Assembly (NCBI RefSeq): GCF_003073045.1
Contig: NC_037590.1
Location: 22,780,449-22,844,448 of the forward strand
Source of the DNA: Pomacea canaliculata
Taxonomy: Eukaryota; Mollusca; Gastropoda; Architaenioglossa; Ampullariidae
DNA length: 64,000 bases
Reading direction: 5' to 3'
Below the pieces are notes generated by a model. The model had not been told where the DNA came from and did no database searches. It saw nothing but the letters and a program-made list of their open reading frames with translations. Shown here piece by piece: positions 37,013 to 49,900 of this stretch (the stretch's first letter is position 1; each line of letters opens with the position of its first letter). The position numbers were made by a program, and so were the translations under genes.

Positions 37013-38756
37013 CGACGGCCCAGCCTACGTGAAGGGAGTGGTCCACCGGCTGTCAAGTCTGAGAAGTTGAGGTTGTCACATATATTGTGCTTGTTGGTGG
37101 CTGTATTTGGTTGTGCTGGAGTTAGATGTCATACAGACTTTCGTATCGGCATGTAGAATAAGTAGCAGACGGTGACTTAGGTTTTCCCCTTGAAGTCTTT
37201 TATTTTTATTTTTCATCATTATTTGTTATCGCGTGGTACTACTAGTGGTCTGTGTGGTGAACTGTTTTCGTAAAGCTGCTCACTCATGCATGTAAACGTG
37301 TTTTAATGTACATTATGATTTCAATGGCTGACGTTGATATCTTGAGCATTTTTTATATTGATGCGAGGGATTTTTCAGTAAACTGTCACTAACGGTTTTT
37401 ACTTGTCAGAATCCCCATAGCCCATGACAAAACGATTGTTACAAAGCACGATTAACACACACACACACAGTCCAAGCGCGTACGGTCTGACCAACGGATC
37501 GAAACACGAACACAAATATAAGAGGTGCAAACACGGATATGTACTCATCCATGATTCAAATACAGAAGAAGGCAATCTATGGTAAGTCTTTTTAATCTGA
37601 CTTGTTAATACAAAGCATTGACTTCTTTTAACAGTGTAAGAAATCATAATGACAAAAATACCTGAAAAAGCAACCTCAAAATAAATTATCATTTTCTTAT
37701 TGTCCATCTTCCAATGAATGAAACAAAAAAGACCATAACAAACAGGACAACAAACATATCTACTCCGTCATGCTTTAGCCAGTTAAAATATTCATTGATC
37801 TAAAAATCAACAGTAAGAAGTTCGGGAATCTAGGAAACATGTAAATGTCTAAACAAATTCAAAACAATACCTTAAATTGAAAGGCTCCGTACTAATCAAC
37901 CTGTCAGACAGTGAAAGGACAAAACAGAAATCACAGAGGAATTGACTCACAGTGCAAAAGCCACCTCGAACAACCTGAAAAACCTTCATTCAATAACATT
38001 CTACCAACCGTGTACAGGCAACTTGCAAACTTGAAAAGTATATAAAGATAAATTCATTCGAGTGTGTCGGAACTCCACGCAGACTAGGGTCAGAAAAAAC
38101 AAGATGTTCTCAAAACGACGCTGCGTTCTCGAAAACAAGATGAATAACACCGGACACGTAAAGACTTGAAAGTCTATTTTATTCTCTATGAATATTTTAA
38201 TTTGCAAACTAGTTTTTATATATATCATTGAATTCCAACTTGTGTTTTATTTGTAATAACGAATATTGTGACAAATCTCGACAATCATTTTTTTTAAATC
38301 TTTCTATTTTTTTTATGCTTAAAAATTTATTTAAAAATATTTGTTAATGTGACACATATCAACGCCAATATACGAAAATCAGGTAAAAGTAGACATATCT
38401 GGCGTAGACCTCTTAGTGGAATGTATAATTTTTGGTGCATAAAGGAGCTAATGCAGACATCACTGTGCCCGTTACAGTTAATGTATAGCGTACGTACTTC
38501 GTATTTCAAGGACTCGACCGACATCCAAACATTCTGGCAAAAATTCCCTTGTGGATGGAGGTTAATTGTAACAGTGCTTAGCCATGGCTGTTTCGATTAT
38601 TTAACTTCTTGCTGCTGTGGTTATATAAAACAGCGTATAAGTAGAACTATGGGACTTTTGATCGTAAAAAAAATCTCAAATCCAGAGCAGCTGCAGTCAT
38701 TTCAAATGCTAGCCCAAGTTAAATATAAAGCTCAAAGAAGGGTGCAGCTTAATTAA

Positions 38757-38955
38757 CCACAAACGTATTACTGGACTGCTTGCATACGATTTTTTTCCTA
38801 GTTAACGACTAGAACGAGGATGTTGTATACAAAGCTTCCTGTTTATTCACATTCATTGTTTAGGCTCGCCGAGACTAACATTGAGAACGTCGCAAGAGGC
38901 TAAGCGTTGGTCTCGGCAGACAGTCAGCAGTCCACCTATACACGTCCATGGCTTA
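38757..38955 (-). repeat. unclassified interspersed repeat, copy 2
   Basis: This is the reverse-complement partner of 15,660-15,855, with matching words CTGTCTGCCGAGACCAA and CGAGCCTAAACAATGAATGTG on the minus strand. The divergence between copies suggests an old family. Confidence 0.75.
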
Positions 38956-39419
38956 ACATAGTATAATGGTATCATTGGCTTGCTACAAAATGCGCAGCAA
39001 TTATTTCGTTTTAAAGCACACGTTGACTTAAATTTAAACTACAAAACTCGCCGAAGGATGCATCCAATGAAAGAGTTTCGAGCATATGCTAATAAGCCAC
39101 TGTCCAACCAGTGAGCATATCTTTGTGAAGTGGCGGGCAATGAGACTTTGGCCTCTATGCCAAACGAGGCGAGAATTGCGACGAACTGAATACCTGGATT
39201 TTTAAATAATTTGACACTTGGGTTTGTCTTCGACACCACAACGAGGTCCTATCTACAATTATAGTAGCACTCTTTTGTCGATCTCATGCTCTCCTGTGCT
39301 TATTTCATTAAAAGTTTACAAACGTTACAAAAACAATGTAAATATATAACCAAACAGACAAACTTTTTCTAGGCTGGGAAACAGAAACAAAAGGCACTTA
39401 ATGGTTGTATAGCAAATGT

Positions 39420-39650
39420 TTCCAAAGCCATGGGACTCAACAGGCACTTGAAGAGCCAACCTACCACAATCAACAGTCGAAGAGACGTACTGGCGCAACA
39501 CTTTGCCACGTTGACACAAGAGACACTTGGCTACGCTGACGCAACGCTCAACCACCTTCAAGCAACAGGCACTTATCCAAACTGACACAACAGATACTTA
39601 GCAACGCAGACGCGACAGACACTTAGAAGGAAACGTTAGCAAATAGATAC
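39420..39650 (+). repeat. degenerate tandem repeat
   Basis: Short blocks containing variants of CAACAGGCACTT, GACACAAGAGACACTT, GCTGACGCAAC and CAACAGATACTTAG recur every 25-40 bases with many changes. Confidence 0.5.
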
Positions 39651-40941
39651 TTAGTTTGGTGTAAAAGTATTTTCTCCACCCATGTTTAACCCCTGAAATG
39701 CCCAACCGACACTTGCATCGCTTCCCACACCTTTCCCAGACCCTTCTAATCATAGAGTAGATTAGCAGCGAAGCTGAATCAGACACGCTTCATTATGCGG
39801 AACAAAAATAATAAAGACAAAGCAAAATCTTTGTAATGGTAGTGGAACAGACAGAAGAAAAGCAAGCGAACCTGCAAACTTGACACGAAAGGTCAATGGC
39901 ATCAGTTTTTTGTTCATCAACCAAGTGACCAACACATTTAACGAAAATATCTACAGGACGTTCACCTTGGCATACGCCATGCATATTCAAAACACAGCAC
40001 ACAACAAAGTCCTGCTCCAGAGAGATCTTGTATGAAATTTTAAAAAGTCTCATAAAAAGACGATCACTGTCATTCTCTCTATTGCACACACACATACAGA
40101 AACAATTCACGTGCATGGATGTCCTGAAGAAACAGCTACCTTGAAATACAATGGCGTACAGTTTTAATGTGGCTGCACAGAACAGAAAAATGCTTCACGG
40201 TTTTGTTCCCCAAGGCAAGCGTTGGATAAAGCATAAATAATGGCAAGATGTATGGGATAGTGCCGGTGGGGTTTGTACTATTAATTAGTAGCACGAAGAT
40301 GGATGACTTGGTGTAAGTTTTCAGACCAGGTGAAACGAGTTACAAATAATACAGACTTGATTGTTCATACATTCGCGCATGTCCAAGTGTTCGTCCGCTC
40401 GCTCTCTCTCTCTCACACACACACACAATACCCATGCACGAACATGTGAGCACATTGAGCTTGTCGAGGTTTCAGTCATTTTTAGCACTGGCAAATGTCT
40501 TCAAACAGCTGCATATACTTTTTATTTCATTAAGTTAAAAGTGGAAGGCTTTCTATATCATCTCTAATTTGTTTCTATATAAGTCAGACCCACCCCACAA
40601 AATAATAAAAGTCATTCCCAAGATTTGTAAATATGCAGGCTACTTATATCCCAAGCATTGAAGGATAATTCCCTAAAGACTGCACAAGTTTTTTAGGGGG
40701 TTTGGGAGTTAGACAAACCACTTTAAGACCTATAGTTTGATAAAGGCAAAAAAAAAACAAAACCAAAAGTTTATGTAATTCTGTCATTCCCCTACATCCC
40801 CAAATGGATACTAACAGCCCATCCACCCAGCTGGCTTGTCCTGACCCTCTGCAAATCGTCAGCCACATCTCCAGCTAGTTGCTCTGAAGTCCAGCTACCT
40901 GACAGGAACCACTAAGTGATGAACATTAAAAGTCAGGGCAG

Positions 40942-43900
40942 TCAGAGAATGACACACTTGTGCTCTTTATTCTTCGGTCCGTTCTCTGGGTTAATGGCGA
41001 ACGCGCACGGTCTCCAAGAACACGTCTTTCACGTTCTCCTGCGTTTTCGCGGAGCACTCCATGTAGTGCTTGGCCTTGATCTGCTTCGCCAGTTCGCTCC
41101 CTTGACTGTGGGACACGGGGTTCTTCTTGTCCGCACGCATCTGGCGAATCGTCTCCTTGTTATTGCGCAGGTCCAGCTTGGTGCCCACGAGGACGATGGG
41201 AATCTGCGGGCAGTGCTCTCTGATCTCCGGGTACCACTGAACAACAGCAAACAGCAAAGGTCAGCGCAACGCTTGGTCAAAAACTTTTCTCCAAAAAGAG
41301 AAGATACAGCGGGTTTCACGTTCCCCATATGACATCAAAGTGTCGAGAAAAACTTTTCTCGTTTGTGAACGAGTGTAGCTGCTACTTTCACTGAGACGCT
41401 CTGGCATCACAGTTTTGAAAACAAGCGACACAAAAGCTTAAAAAAGAATATCAGCAATCATTCTGCCAATTATTTATGAAATGCACGCTTTGCTGTGTAC
41501 CATCAATCCATACAGAAAGAGAAAACAGTTCCAGTTTGTTTACAAGTTTAAAAGAGATCACAGTGAAACAGCACGCTGTCCTGCATGAGAAACAACAGCA
41601 ATCAGCCTCAAGAATAATTTTCCTATATTCTCGTTTTGTTGTAAATTCGCTCCATTTCTTTGTCTACTATTTTCAATAAAAGTTTCGAGCTCTGTCAGCT
41701 CTCTTACACGTAACACTAAATAATTTAAACAACACCATCGCCACTTGAATACTTTGTTCTAACTCATGCACACAGTTTGAGGCACGCACATTTTCTTCGA
41801 TATTATTGTTGTTCTGATTAACCTCTTTTTTTAACCCACCCACCTTCTTCCTCTAATCTCCCCACATGTCCACCCACCATAAGCATGCGTGCACACACAC
41901 AAATCAATTAATCGACGAAATTTCTTACCTTTGCTTTGATGTTTCTCAGGCTTGTCTCACTCGTGAGGGAAAAGCACAGAATGAAAACATCCTGGAAAAT
42001 AAACAGACCAAGCCCGGGTCAACAACAATTGCCCCTAGCGGCTCTCGCCTGAATTCACTTGGTCACAAACTCGCGGCAGACTCTTGCCAGCCCTTCAAAG
42101 CGTGTTGTACTATTGTCAGAAACGATTTCATCCACCCTACACTTGAGCGCTCAGAGTGTAGGTGTGACCTCATCTACATCTAGAAACCTGTTTTGTAGTT
42201 TTGCGACCTGTGTGAGCTGTCTCAGAAACTGCACACTTAGTGCATCCCTTACTCTAAATGTTTTGACAGCTCATCTTCACCTGTCATGGATGGTTTCTGT
42301 CACTGATGTCTGGAATGCATTACTTTCCTATCACTCTAGTTTACATGACAACACAGAAATCAGAAAGCTGATTTTCAGCCATTCAATCACAGAAAACTGT
42401 TAGACTGTTAAAAAGATGTTGTTCACGAAAGCTGATGATTATAATTTAATACTACTCGATTTTAGCTTGTTGACTAAAGCTAATGCAGGTAGGGAAGTTG
42501 ATACAGTTCGATCCTAGTCATGTTGAGTAAACATAAACCGTACACACCGTGTTAGGATAGGCAAGGGGACGTAGCCGGTCGTAGTCTCCTGCCCTGCCGT
42601 GTCCCAGAGCTGGAGATTCACTGTCTGCCCGTCGACATTCAGAGTTTCTGAGTAGTTGTCGAACCTGAATACATGATAAAATTTGATAAAAACTCAGCTT
42701 AGTCTCCGCCCATCTTTCTTCCTCTTCATTTCTCTTTGAAGATTAGTTCTCTTTTAAAAATCAATTTTATGTTGGTTTTTTTTTCACTTTACCAACAGTT
42801 TACAAGCAATCTATACGGAATAATCAAGAAATTTAAATAAGAAATTTAATAAGTAAATAAGTAGCATATTTCTGTTTTCCTTTTCCTACATATATGGAAA
42901 AGGGAAAAAAGAAATATGGCTAGCCTTATTACTACTTATCACTTTGTTGTACGGCTGAGGTAGTTCTGTGGGGTTTTTTTCTGTTTCTCGTTTGACCACA
43001 CCTATGATCTAAACATGCTAAACACATCACCACCACGTATGAAAACACAAACACATCACACTTCCCAATGCCCCCCAACCACACACACATGCTCCACACA
43101 CTTCACACACGCCCCAATACGTGCATCCCCGCTCCACACACACAAACGCACTAACACTTCCCACATGCCCTACTACACTCGGATACCCCTCTTCCTCCCC
43201 TCCCACACACACATGCGCGTGCTTCTTCCTCACTGCACCCACCATCTTCTTCACAGATCACTTTTACTTTTTATCATATCTTTTTTCTTTGTGAGTGCAG
43301 TTGACGTCACACTCTTCCCTTTTTGCCAGTTGAAGAGAGGGGGAGTTAAGGGGGAATCCCCTGTCTATTGTAAAGCTATCCCCTCCTTAGCTACCCTCTA
43401 CTAACGCCCGATGTATGTCACAGCCATCTGACCTTTTCCTGTATCAAGTCAGGTCAGCTTCACTGTATACAATACACACTGTTCTCATCTTTATGCTCTT
43501 TATGCCCCATTCTTTCAACTTGTTACAGACTCGAGTGTCCAGTGTCCACAGGGACGTCTCTCAGAAACAATCTGTAACCTGTAGGGTCTGTGTTCGTACC
43601 TCTGTCTACGCTAACCATAGCTGCTCGTTTTTCACGTAACAATTAGAATGAAAAAAGTACTTTATTCGCTCTGGTTTCTGCACATTTAATGTCCTGCGAC
43701 ATTTATCGTCTTCATGTAAACACATATTTAAATCCTTCTAGGAAACCCCCTTGACCTGAATATATGGGCGTTTAAATAACCGGTAACTACCGACATTAAA
43801 TATCAATTAAAAATTAATAAAAAGAGAATTTGCACAAAGAATACAGTAATACAGAGAGATGAGAATCAAGCAAAATTTGTAGTTGATGCTGAGCGGGACA

Positions 43901-46900
43901 CGTGACTGACGGTAACATCAGCAGCGCCACCTGATTCTCTCTCTGCCAGTGGCTGTTGTCATGACGACCTGCGGTACTCACACTGTGGGAACGTAGTCCT
44001 CGGGGAAGGTGTCTGTGGTGTAGCTGATGAGCAGACATGTCTTTCCCACCATCCTGTCACAGACAGACAATAGGTCACAACGGAGGGTCACGGACATCAG
44101 CTGTCACATCTCTCCCCTCGCAACCTCACCCTCTGTGTGTGTGTGTTCGTGTTTAGAGTATGGACATACAATTATTTTTAACCATATTCTTGACTAGTAA
44201 ATACATTAGATTTTAAGGTAGTTCGCTGATAACTAATACATAAAACAAATGGCTCTGAGTTTACTTTTGGCTATCTTTTGTTATCCACTTTTTTCCTCTT
44301 GTTATCATGTCTTTATTATGAACATATGTGTGTAACATGATGAAAACGTTTTCGTTTAACTTGTTTTTTTTCTCCTCCCTTTGTCTTACACACACACACA
44401 TGCGTGCACAAAATGTACTGAATGTACCACGGTAATAGACTCTTTTAAAATAACTAAAAAGTGGCTGGCTTATAAGAAAATGGCCTAAAAGAAAAATAAA
44501 ATCGGAATCGTGACACGTAAATTACACACACACACACCGCTATTACTTATTCTGCAAGTGACAAAATTCCTTTCCTCGACTAAACATGATCAGACAGGAT
44601 TTGATAAGTAAATTTCTATTAATGCTAGCTGTAAGAAATGATAGAGATGAAGATTAGCTTGTAAGACTTCCATGCTTTCAAAATACGCCTAGAAGGAGAC
44701 GCATCTTCTTGACATCGTCCACAGTAGGAATGAGAGACCAGTTGCACATCACACTTGTAATTTTAAACTCGTTTTTCCCGTGTTTAATTGAAAGAATTTT
44801 ATAGAAATGTCTTAAACGATGCGCAACACTATTTCAGAACACTGTAACTAAAGATATTTTAAATAAGGCAAAACTTTTTTTCTTTCCACCTGTACAGCGC
44901 TAGTGTAGAAATGTGGCTTCTTTGGGAAGAATAACTTTCCACACTAAGTGGAAGAAGAACTACTGAATGGTCTGTTTACTCGCAGGATTTAAGACTAGCG
45001 TAATAAATAAAGCTGCATGCATGCGATAAAGCGAGCACACTGAGTACTCCGCACAGTGTAAGCAGATCACAGCGCGACCCTACAGGTCAACTCGACCAAA
45101 AGACGACCCATCGCAATAAAACGACCCGAACAGCCCTTGACAATAGAATTTTTCTATTACAAAAATACACCAGTGCTATACACCAGTATACAACTATTAA
45201 ATATATATCACAAAGTCAAATTTAATACGTGTTGTCCGATGAGCATGTGGCTTTCGTCGTTAGTTATTAATTGCGGTCTATTTAATATCTCTGGCGATGC
45301 CAGCTTGACGACATCCAAACAACTGAAACAACGCGCCGTCCTTTTATTTCACAATTTTTTTCTTGTTTGCTAGTAAACAAATCGAGTTTTTTGTTAAAGC
45401 TGACTCTGAATGCGAGAACCGCGGCCGTCGCTTTTAAACTGCTTTAGCCAGTTTAAAACAGTTCCGAGATGGTTTGAATTTAGAAGAGAAAATCAAGTTT
45501 AGAACATTTCAATAACAATAATGATGATGTGTGATTTATATCGCGCATAATCACGCTCACAAAGAAGCATGCTTTCAGCACTTAAGACAAGTAGAAGACA
45601 CGGACAAAATACGAAGGACGGAAGAAGAAATAACTACGCAGGAAAAATGCACATGTGTGAGTGAGGATTTGCAGACAGGTGCCAGTGTACGTCGGTGCAA
45701 AGGGACCCTCGTGATAAGTACAGAACTTAACGCTAAACATGGCAGAGCTCCAGTTATCAACATCGTCTGCTTGGTGTGCCAGTTCCTTCCTTGTTCATTG
45801 TTCTTGGCTTTTCAAGTACGTGCTGTTAGCGACAAACTGAAGCCAAACGACTGTTGTCAAATTTGTATGACAACATCACGAGTCAAATCTCTGTGACATC
45901 ACCAGTCAAATCTCTATGACATCACGAGTTAAATATCTATGACATCAGAAGTCAAATCTCTATGAAATCAGAAGTCAAATCTCTATGAAGTCAAATCTCT
46001 ATGACATCAGAAGTCAAATCTCTATGAAGTCAAATCTCTATGACATCACGAGTTAAATCTCTATGACATCAGAAGTCAAATCTCTATGACATCAGAAGTC
46101 AAATCTCTATGACATCACGCCAAATCTATGATATCACTGCAGGTCAAATCTAAATCAAAATCTAAAACGGCAGTTGACAGATCTGTCAACATTTGCTGGT
46201 TCAAATTTTCGTTGCCGTCATTAAACAAATAAGAAATGAAAGATCCAAACTATGTCCCTGACTGTTTGACTGATTATAAGTTGGCGGAATTGGGAAAGTT
46301 TTGTAGTTGTGTGGTTAGGAACGTTCCGTAACTGTGTGGTTAAGAACCTGTAGTTGTGTGGTTAGGAACGTTACATAGTTGTTGTGTTAGCCACTCAACC
46401 TCACGCAGAAGTCGCAAATTTATCCTTCGATCGCAGACGTGCCCACCGACATCAAACATCTATCATGAATGTAAACAAACGATTGCAATTGATGACTTTC
46501 AAAACTAAATTAACGATCCTATTGTCTAGTTCGTCCCAGCGGCTGAGGATCTGGCTGGTTGCTTAAAATCTGAAATGAAAAATCATCGACGGTCAGCCCT
46601 AAAAACAACTACTAGACCAGCGAGAAGTAGAAGTACCTCTGAGACTATGTTTGAACCCAGGTCATTACAACCTCACTCAGTTAACGCTGTGCTAACGGGT
46701 CACCTCTTGTGGGTCTGGCGTCTAAGCAGACGATTACAATGGACAAGAGATTTCGCAACACCAGGTTCGCCCACGAATGGCCCTTCCACAGGGCACGGAC
46801 TGTCAGGCGCCGACACTTGGTCTGGGTGGAGACCGGAGTCTCTAGAGTCTAGAGCTCAAGCTGATGAAGATGCTGTACACGGAAGCGTGTTAAAGGTCAA

Positions 46901-49900
46901 GTAGAGTGCAATTTTTTTTTCCCTAACGACTGGGTAAAGTTCAGTGCAAGATACTTTCCGAAATTTGGGTGAATCCACCCACTTCTGTTTTGTAGATACA
47001 AGCTTGCAAACATCGTCATGAACGGAAAGAGGTCAACACCACTGACGTCCGGATTGTAGACAGATGCGTTTATGTTGTAAATCCTCAGCCAATGGGAGAG
47101 CTGGACCCGTATGTTAATTACGCGTGTACAAACGTGTCGTCACGATTTTGATCTCTTTCCTTGCATCTCGATATAGATCTCGATAACGAAAAGGCAGTAT
47201 TCGCCCATATTTTAAGAAATAGTACCTTGCACTCAATCGTGAGAGAACAACTTGCTCGCCCGTAAGTAAAACTGAAATCTAATCCTTTATTGACTTTAAA
47301 ATAAAAGAGATGACTAACCCCACCACACCCTGTTATAGTAACAATAGTTTTGACATGATAATAGCTGCTTCTGGGGGGCGGGGTAATATAAGCTTGACAT
47401 AAAATGTACAGCAGAAATTTTGAAACTGAAAGTACAGTCGGACCTCGATAAGTCGAACTCAAAGGGACCCGAAAAAAATTCGACTTACGGAGTTTTCGAG
47501 TTAGGGAAAATGGTGTAATAGGCGCAGGTATTTGGCCGGGAACTAATAATTAATTCGATATAGGGAGGTTTTCGACTTAGAGAAGGGAAGGTCGACTTAT
47601 CGAGGTACGACTGTACAAAACAAAAGGAGGCAGGTGCACCTTCCACACATACTCTGCGCGAAAATCACAAAACGGAGGACAGTTCTCAGTCGAAACGAGT
47701 CTGGTTATTGTTCCTCCTTAACACGCTTTTCTAAATATATGTGCGTTGGTGCATGTGTGAGACAGAAGTGTGTGGGAGAGAGAGAGAGAGCGGGGGAGAG
47801 AGATAAGAGTGATTGCGAAATACATCCACTGAATTCTAATCGTTTTGATAACTCTTTTTAAGGCTATTTTGAATCCCTAACATTAATGCAATATCTCACC
47901 ACCTTTGTCATCTACAGTGAAACAGGTAGTTCAGGATTTTGAATGAATAATTGTGCGTGTGTGTGTCTTCAAGAGACTGAAAATGCGATTCATAAAGCTA
48001 TCTCATAGTGTCGACCGCATGCGTATCGCTACATTCTTATCTATTTGATAATTGTACGCTTCCGTCATGTAGAAACCCCGGTGTACTCCAGTCTCTAGTG
48101 GTAGGGTTGTAGGCCAGCAAACCGGTCTCACTAGCGAAACGGTCGCTCAGCAAAAAAAAAAAAAAGTACAGCTGCACAGACCTCTGAACCATCATCCTCT
48201 CCAGCAGCAACCGTAATGTCACACCGGCAAACGAGGCCCCTGCTGTCACCATGGCGACACACTCTGTCATTACGCAGCTGTTTCAAATGTGACAAGTCTT
48301 TCCTCCCCATCTCCCTCCCACCTCCACCACTGCGAGGAGAACTTTTCCTAACAACATTCCTCGCCCTCATTCAGTTGCACATTTCTTAAACTGAACTGTT
48401 CTAAAGAAGTGAATTTAGAAAAAAATTATCTCCCTAGCTACCTTCACTTCTTCTAACCCACCCACTTCATCCACTCAACAGCTGGGTCAACTCGGAGGAG
48501 AGGGGGAAGGAAGTACACTGCGTTACACGGGTAGCGACCTGGATAGGGTGCGCGCCGTCGGAATCAGACCCCACTGGGCTAACCACTGCCCCTACTTCTG
48601 TATAATGCACTTCAGATTATCACCACAAACTTGAGTTAGAAAGGTCATTTTGCGAACGACTGACAACCAAGTGGTTGTCTAGCCTGTTGACACTGGAGAT
48701 GTTTAGCCAATGATGCGAGAGCGACGAGAAACACAACTACCCTACTGCACTGGACTGAAACCCAATCACGTGCTCTCCTAGTGAAAAACATGCACGTGTT
48801 TCTAAAAATGGAAACCCAGGGTTTCCAAGCAATATTTCATAACCACTCGCTAGCCAAGCCTGGCCTGTCGGCTGATCCGGAAAGAGGCACGTCCACTTCC
48901 TCGTCATCGCGCGCGCGCACGCGCACACACACACACGTCGTTCCGTACGTGGCCGCCACGTATTCTGAGAAACAGCGTTGATGTACAAAACAAGGAAGTT
49001 GGGCAGGATAACTGCTGCATCCGCCAGCATTGCTGAGGGTGTATTTTATCCTGACACTTGGTGCTCGACGCAGAAACAAAACCTGAAATGAAATACTGAC
49101 TTGGCCTACACACACCCAGCGCCGGCTTTCATTTTCTATTTCATTATTTTCGTAGAATAGAGAATGCACGCAAGCAAGACAATTAAAAACTCAAATCAGT
49201 TCTATTGCTGCTAGTTACCGCTACATAGTTGTTATAAGTATAGCTATACATCAAATCAGTTTGTTTAGCATGTTATTACTAGTTACAGCTAATTTTATCG
49301 ATAGTTACAGCCACACACGAAATTTGTTTGTAGCCATATTACTGATATATACAGCTACACATCGTCTTTTATTACGTATATAGTTATAGCTACACATTAA
49401 ATCAGCTCATTACGATTTGTTGATGGTTGTAGTTATAATTACTTCTTGACTTACACTTACCTACCTAAGCAAACCCACGACCTCACGTGTACTGGAAAAA
49501 TACAATGTATTACCCTTTATTACACTTAAAAAATCTTTCATGGATCTCAGCACTCAGAAGCCATTTTTTAATTATTATTCTAGGTTCACCAAGCTACCCA
49601 GGTACAACCGTTCCCACGTCAGGTCGGTATGCCTACTATTATGGGGTGGATTGAGATCACACAGCCTACGCAACGGAAAGCAGGGAAGTGCGGTGATGTC
49701 ACCAAGAGCTACCGACAGGGTGCTTCTGACGGAACAAGGAAAGCGCGGGGTGATGTGGGAGGGGTCAAAGTTGAGCCAATTATAAGAAATGTAGGAAGAC
49801 TTCTTCTAACACCGTTTCTCAGGATTTAAATCTCTTTACACCGTAAACAGAAACGCACACGTGGTCTATAAACTGCTTTGACATCTATTTAATAGATGTG

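Larger units (their letters stand above)
37013..40941. other. 3' flank of SLC5A7 and convergent intergenic space
   Basis: SLC5A7 (plus) and the Rho gene (minus) converge here. An AATAAA lies at about 37,679-37,684. An AC run is near 37,456, a repeat copy at 38,757-38,955, a degenerate repeat near 39,420-39,650 and CT/CA simple DNA near 40,400. The 38,349-38,756 frame (135 residues) has no recognisable domain. Confidence 0.5.

Noticed and set aside
38349-38756. 135-residue plus-strand frame
   Set aside because: No family resemblance; it ends at the edge of an interspersed repeat and lies in the SLC5A7 downstream flank.
40942-41236. A natural Rho GTPase lacking a CAAX box
   Set aside because: A CVIL box and stop lie one base out of frame just downstream with family-like spacing, so truncation is better explained by an indel.
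45873-46151. CRISPR-like array
   Set aside because: Units are contiguous without unique spacers and the DNA is animal; it is a minisatellite.
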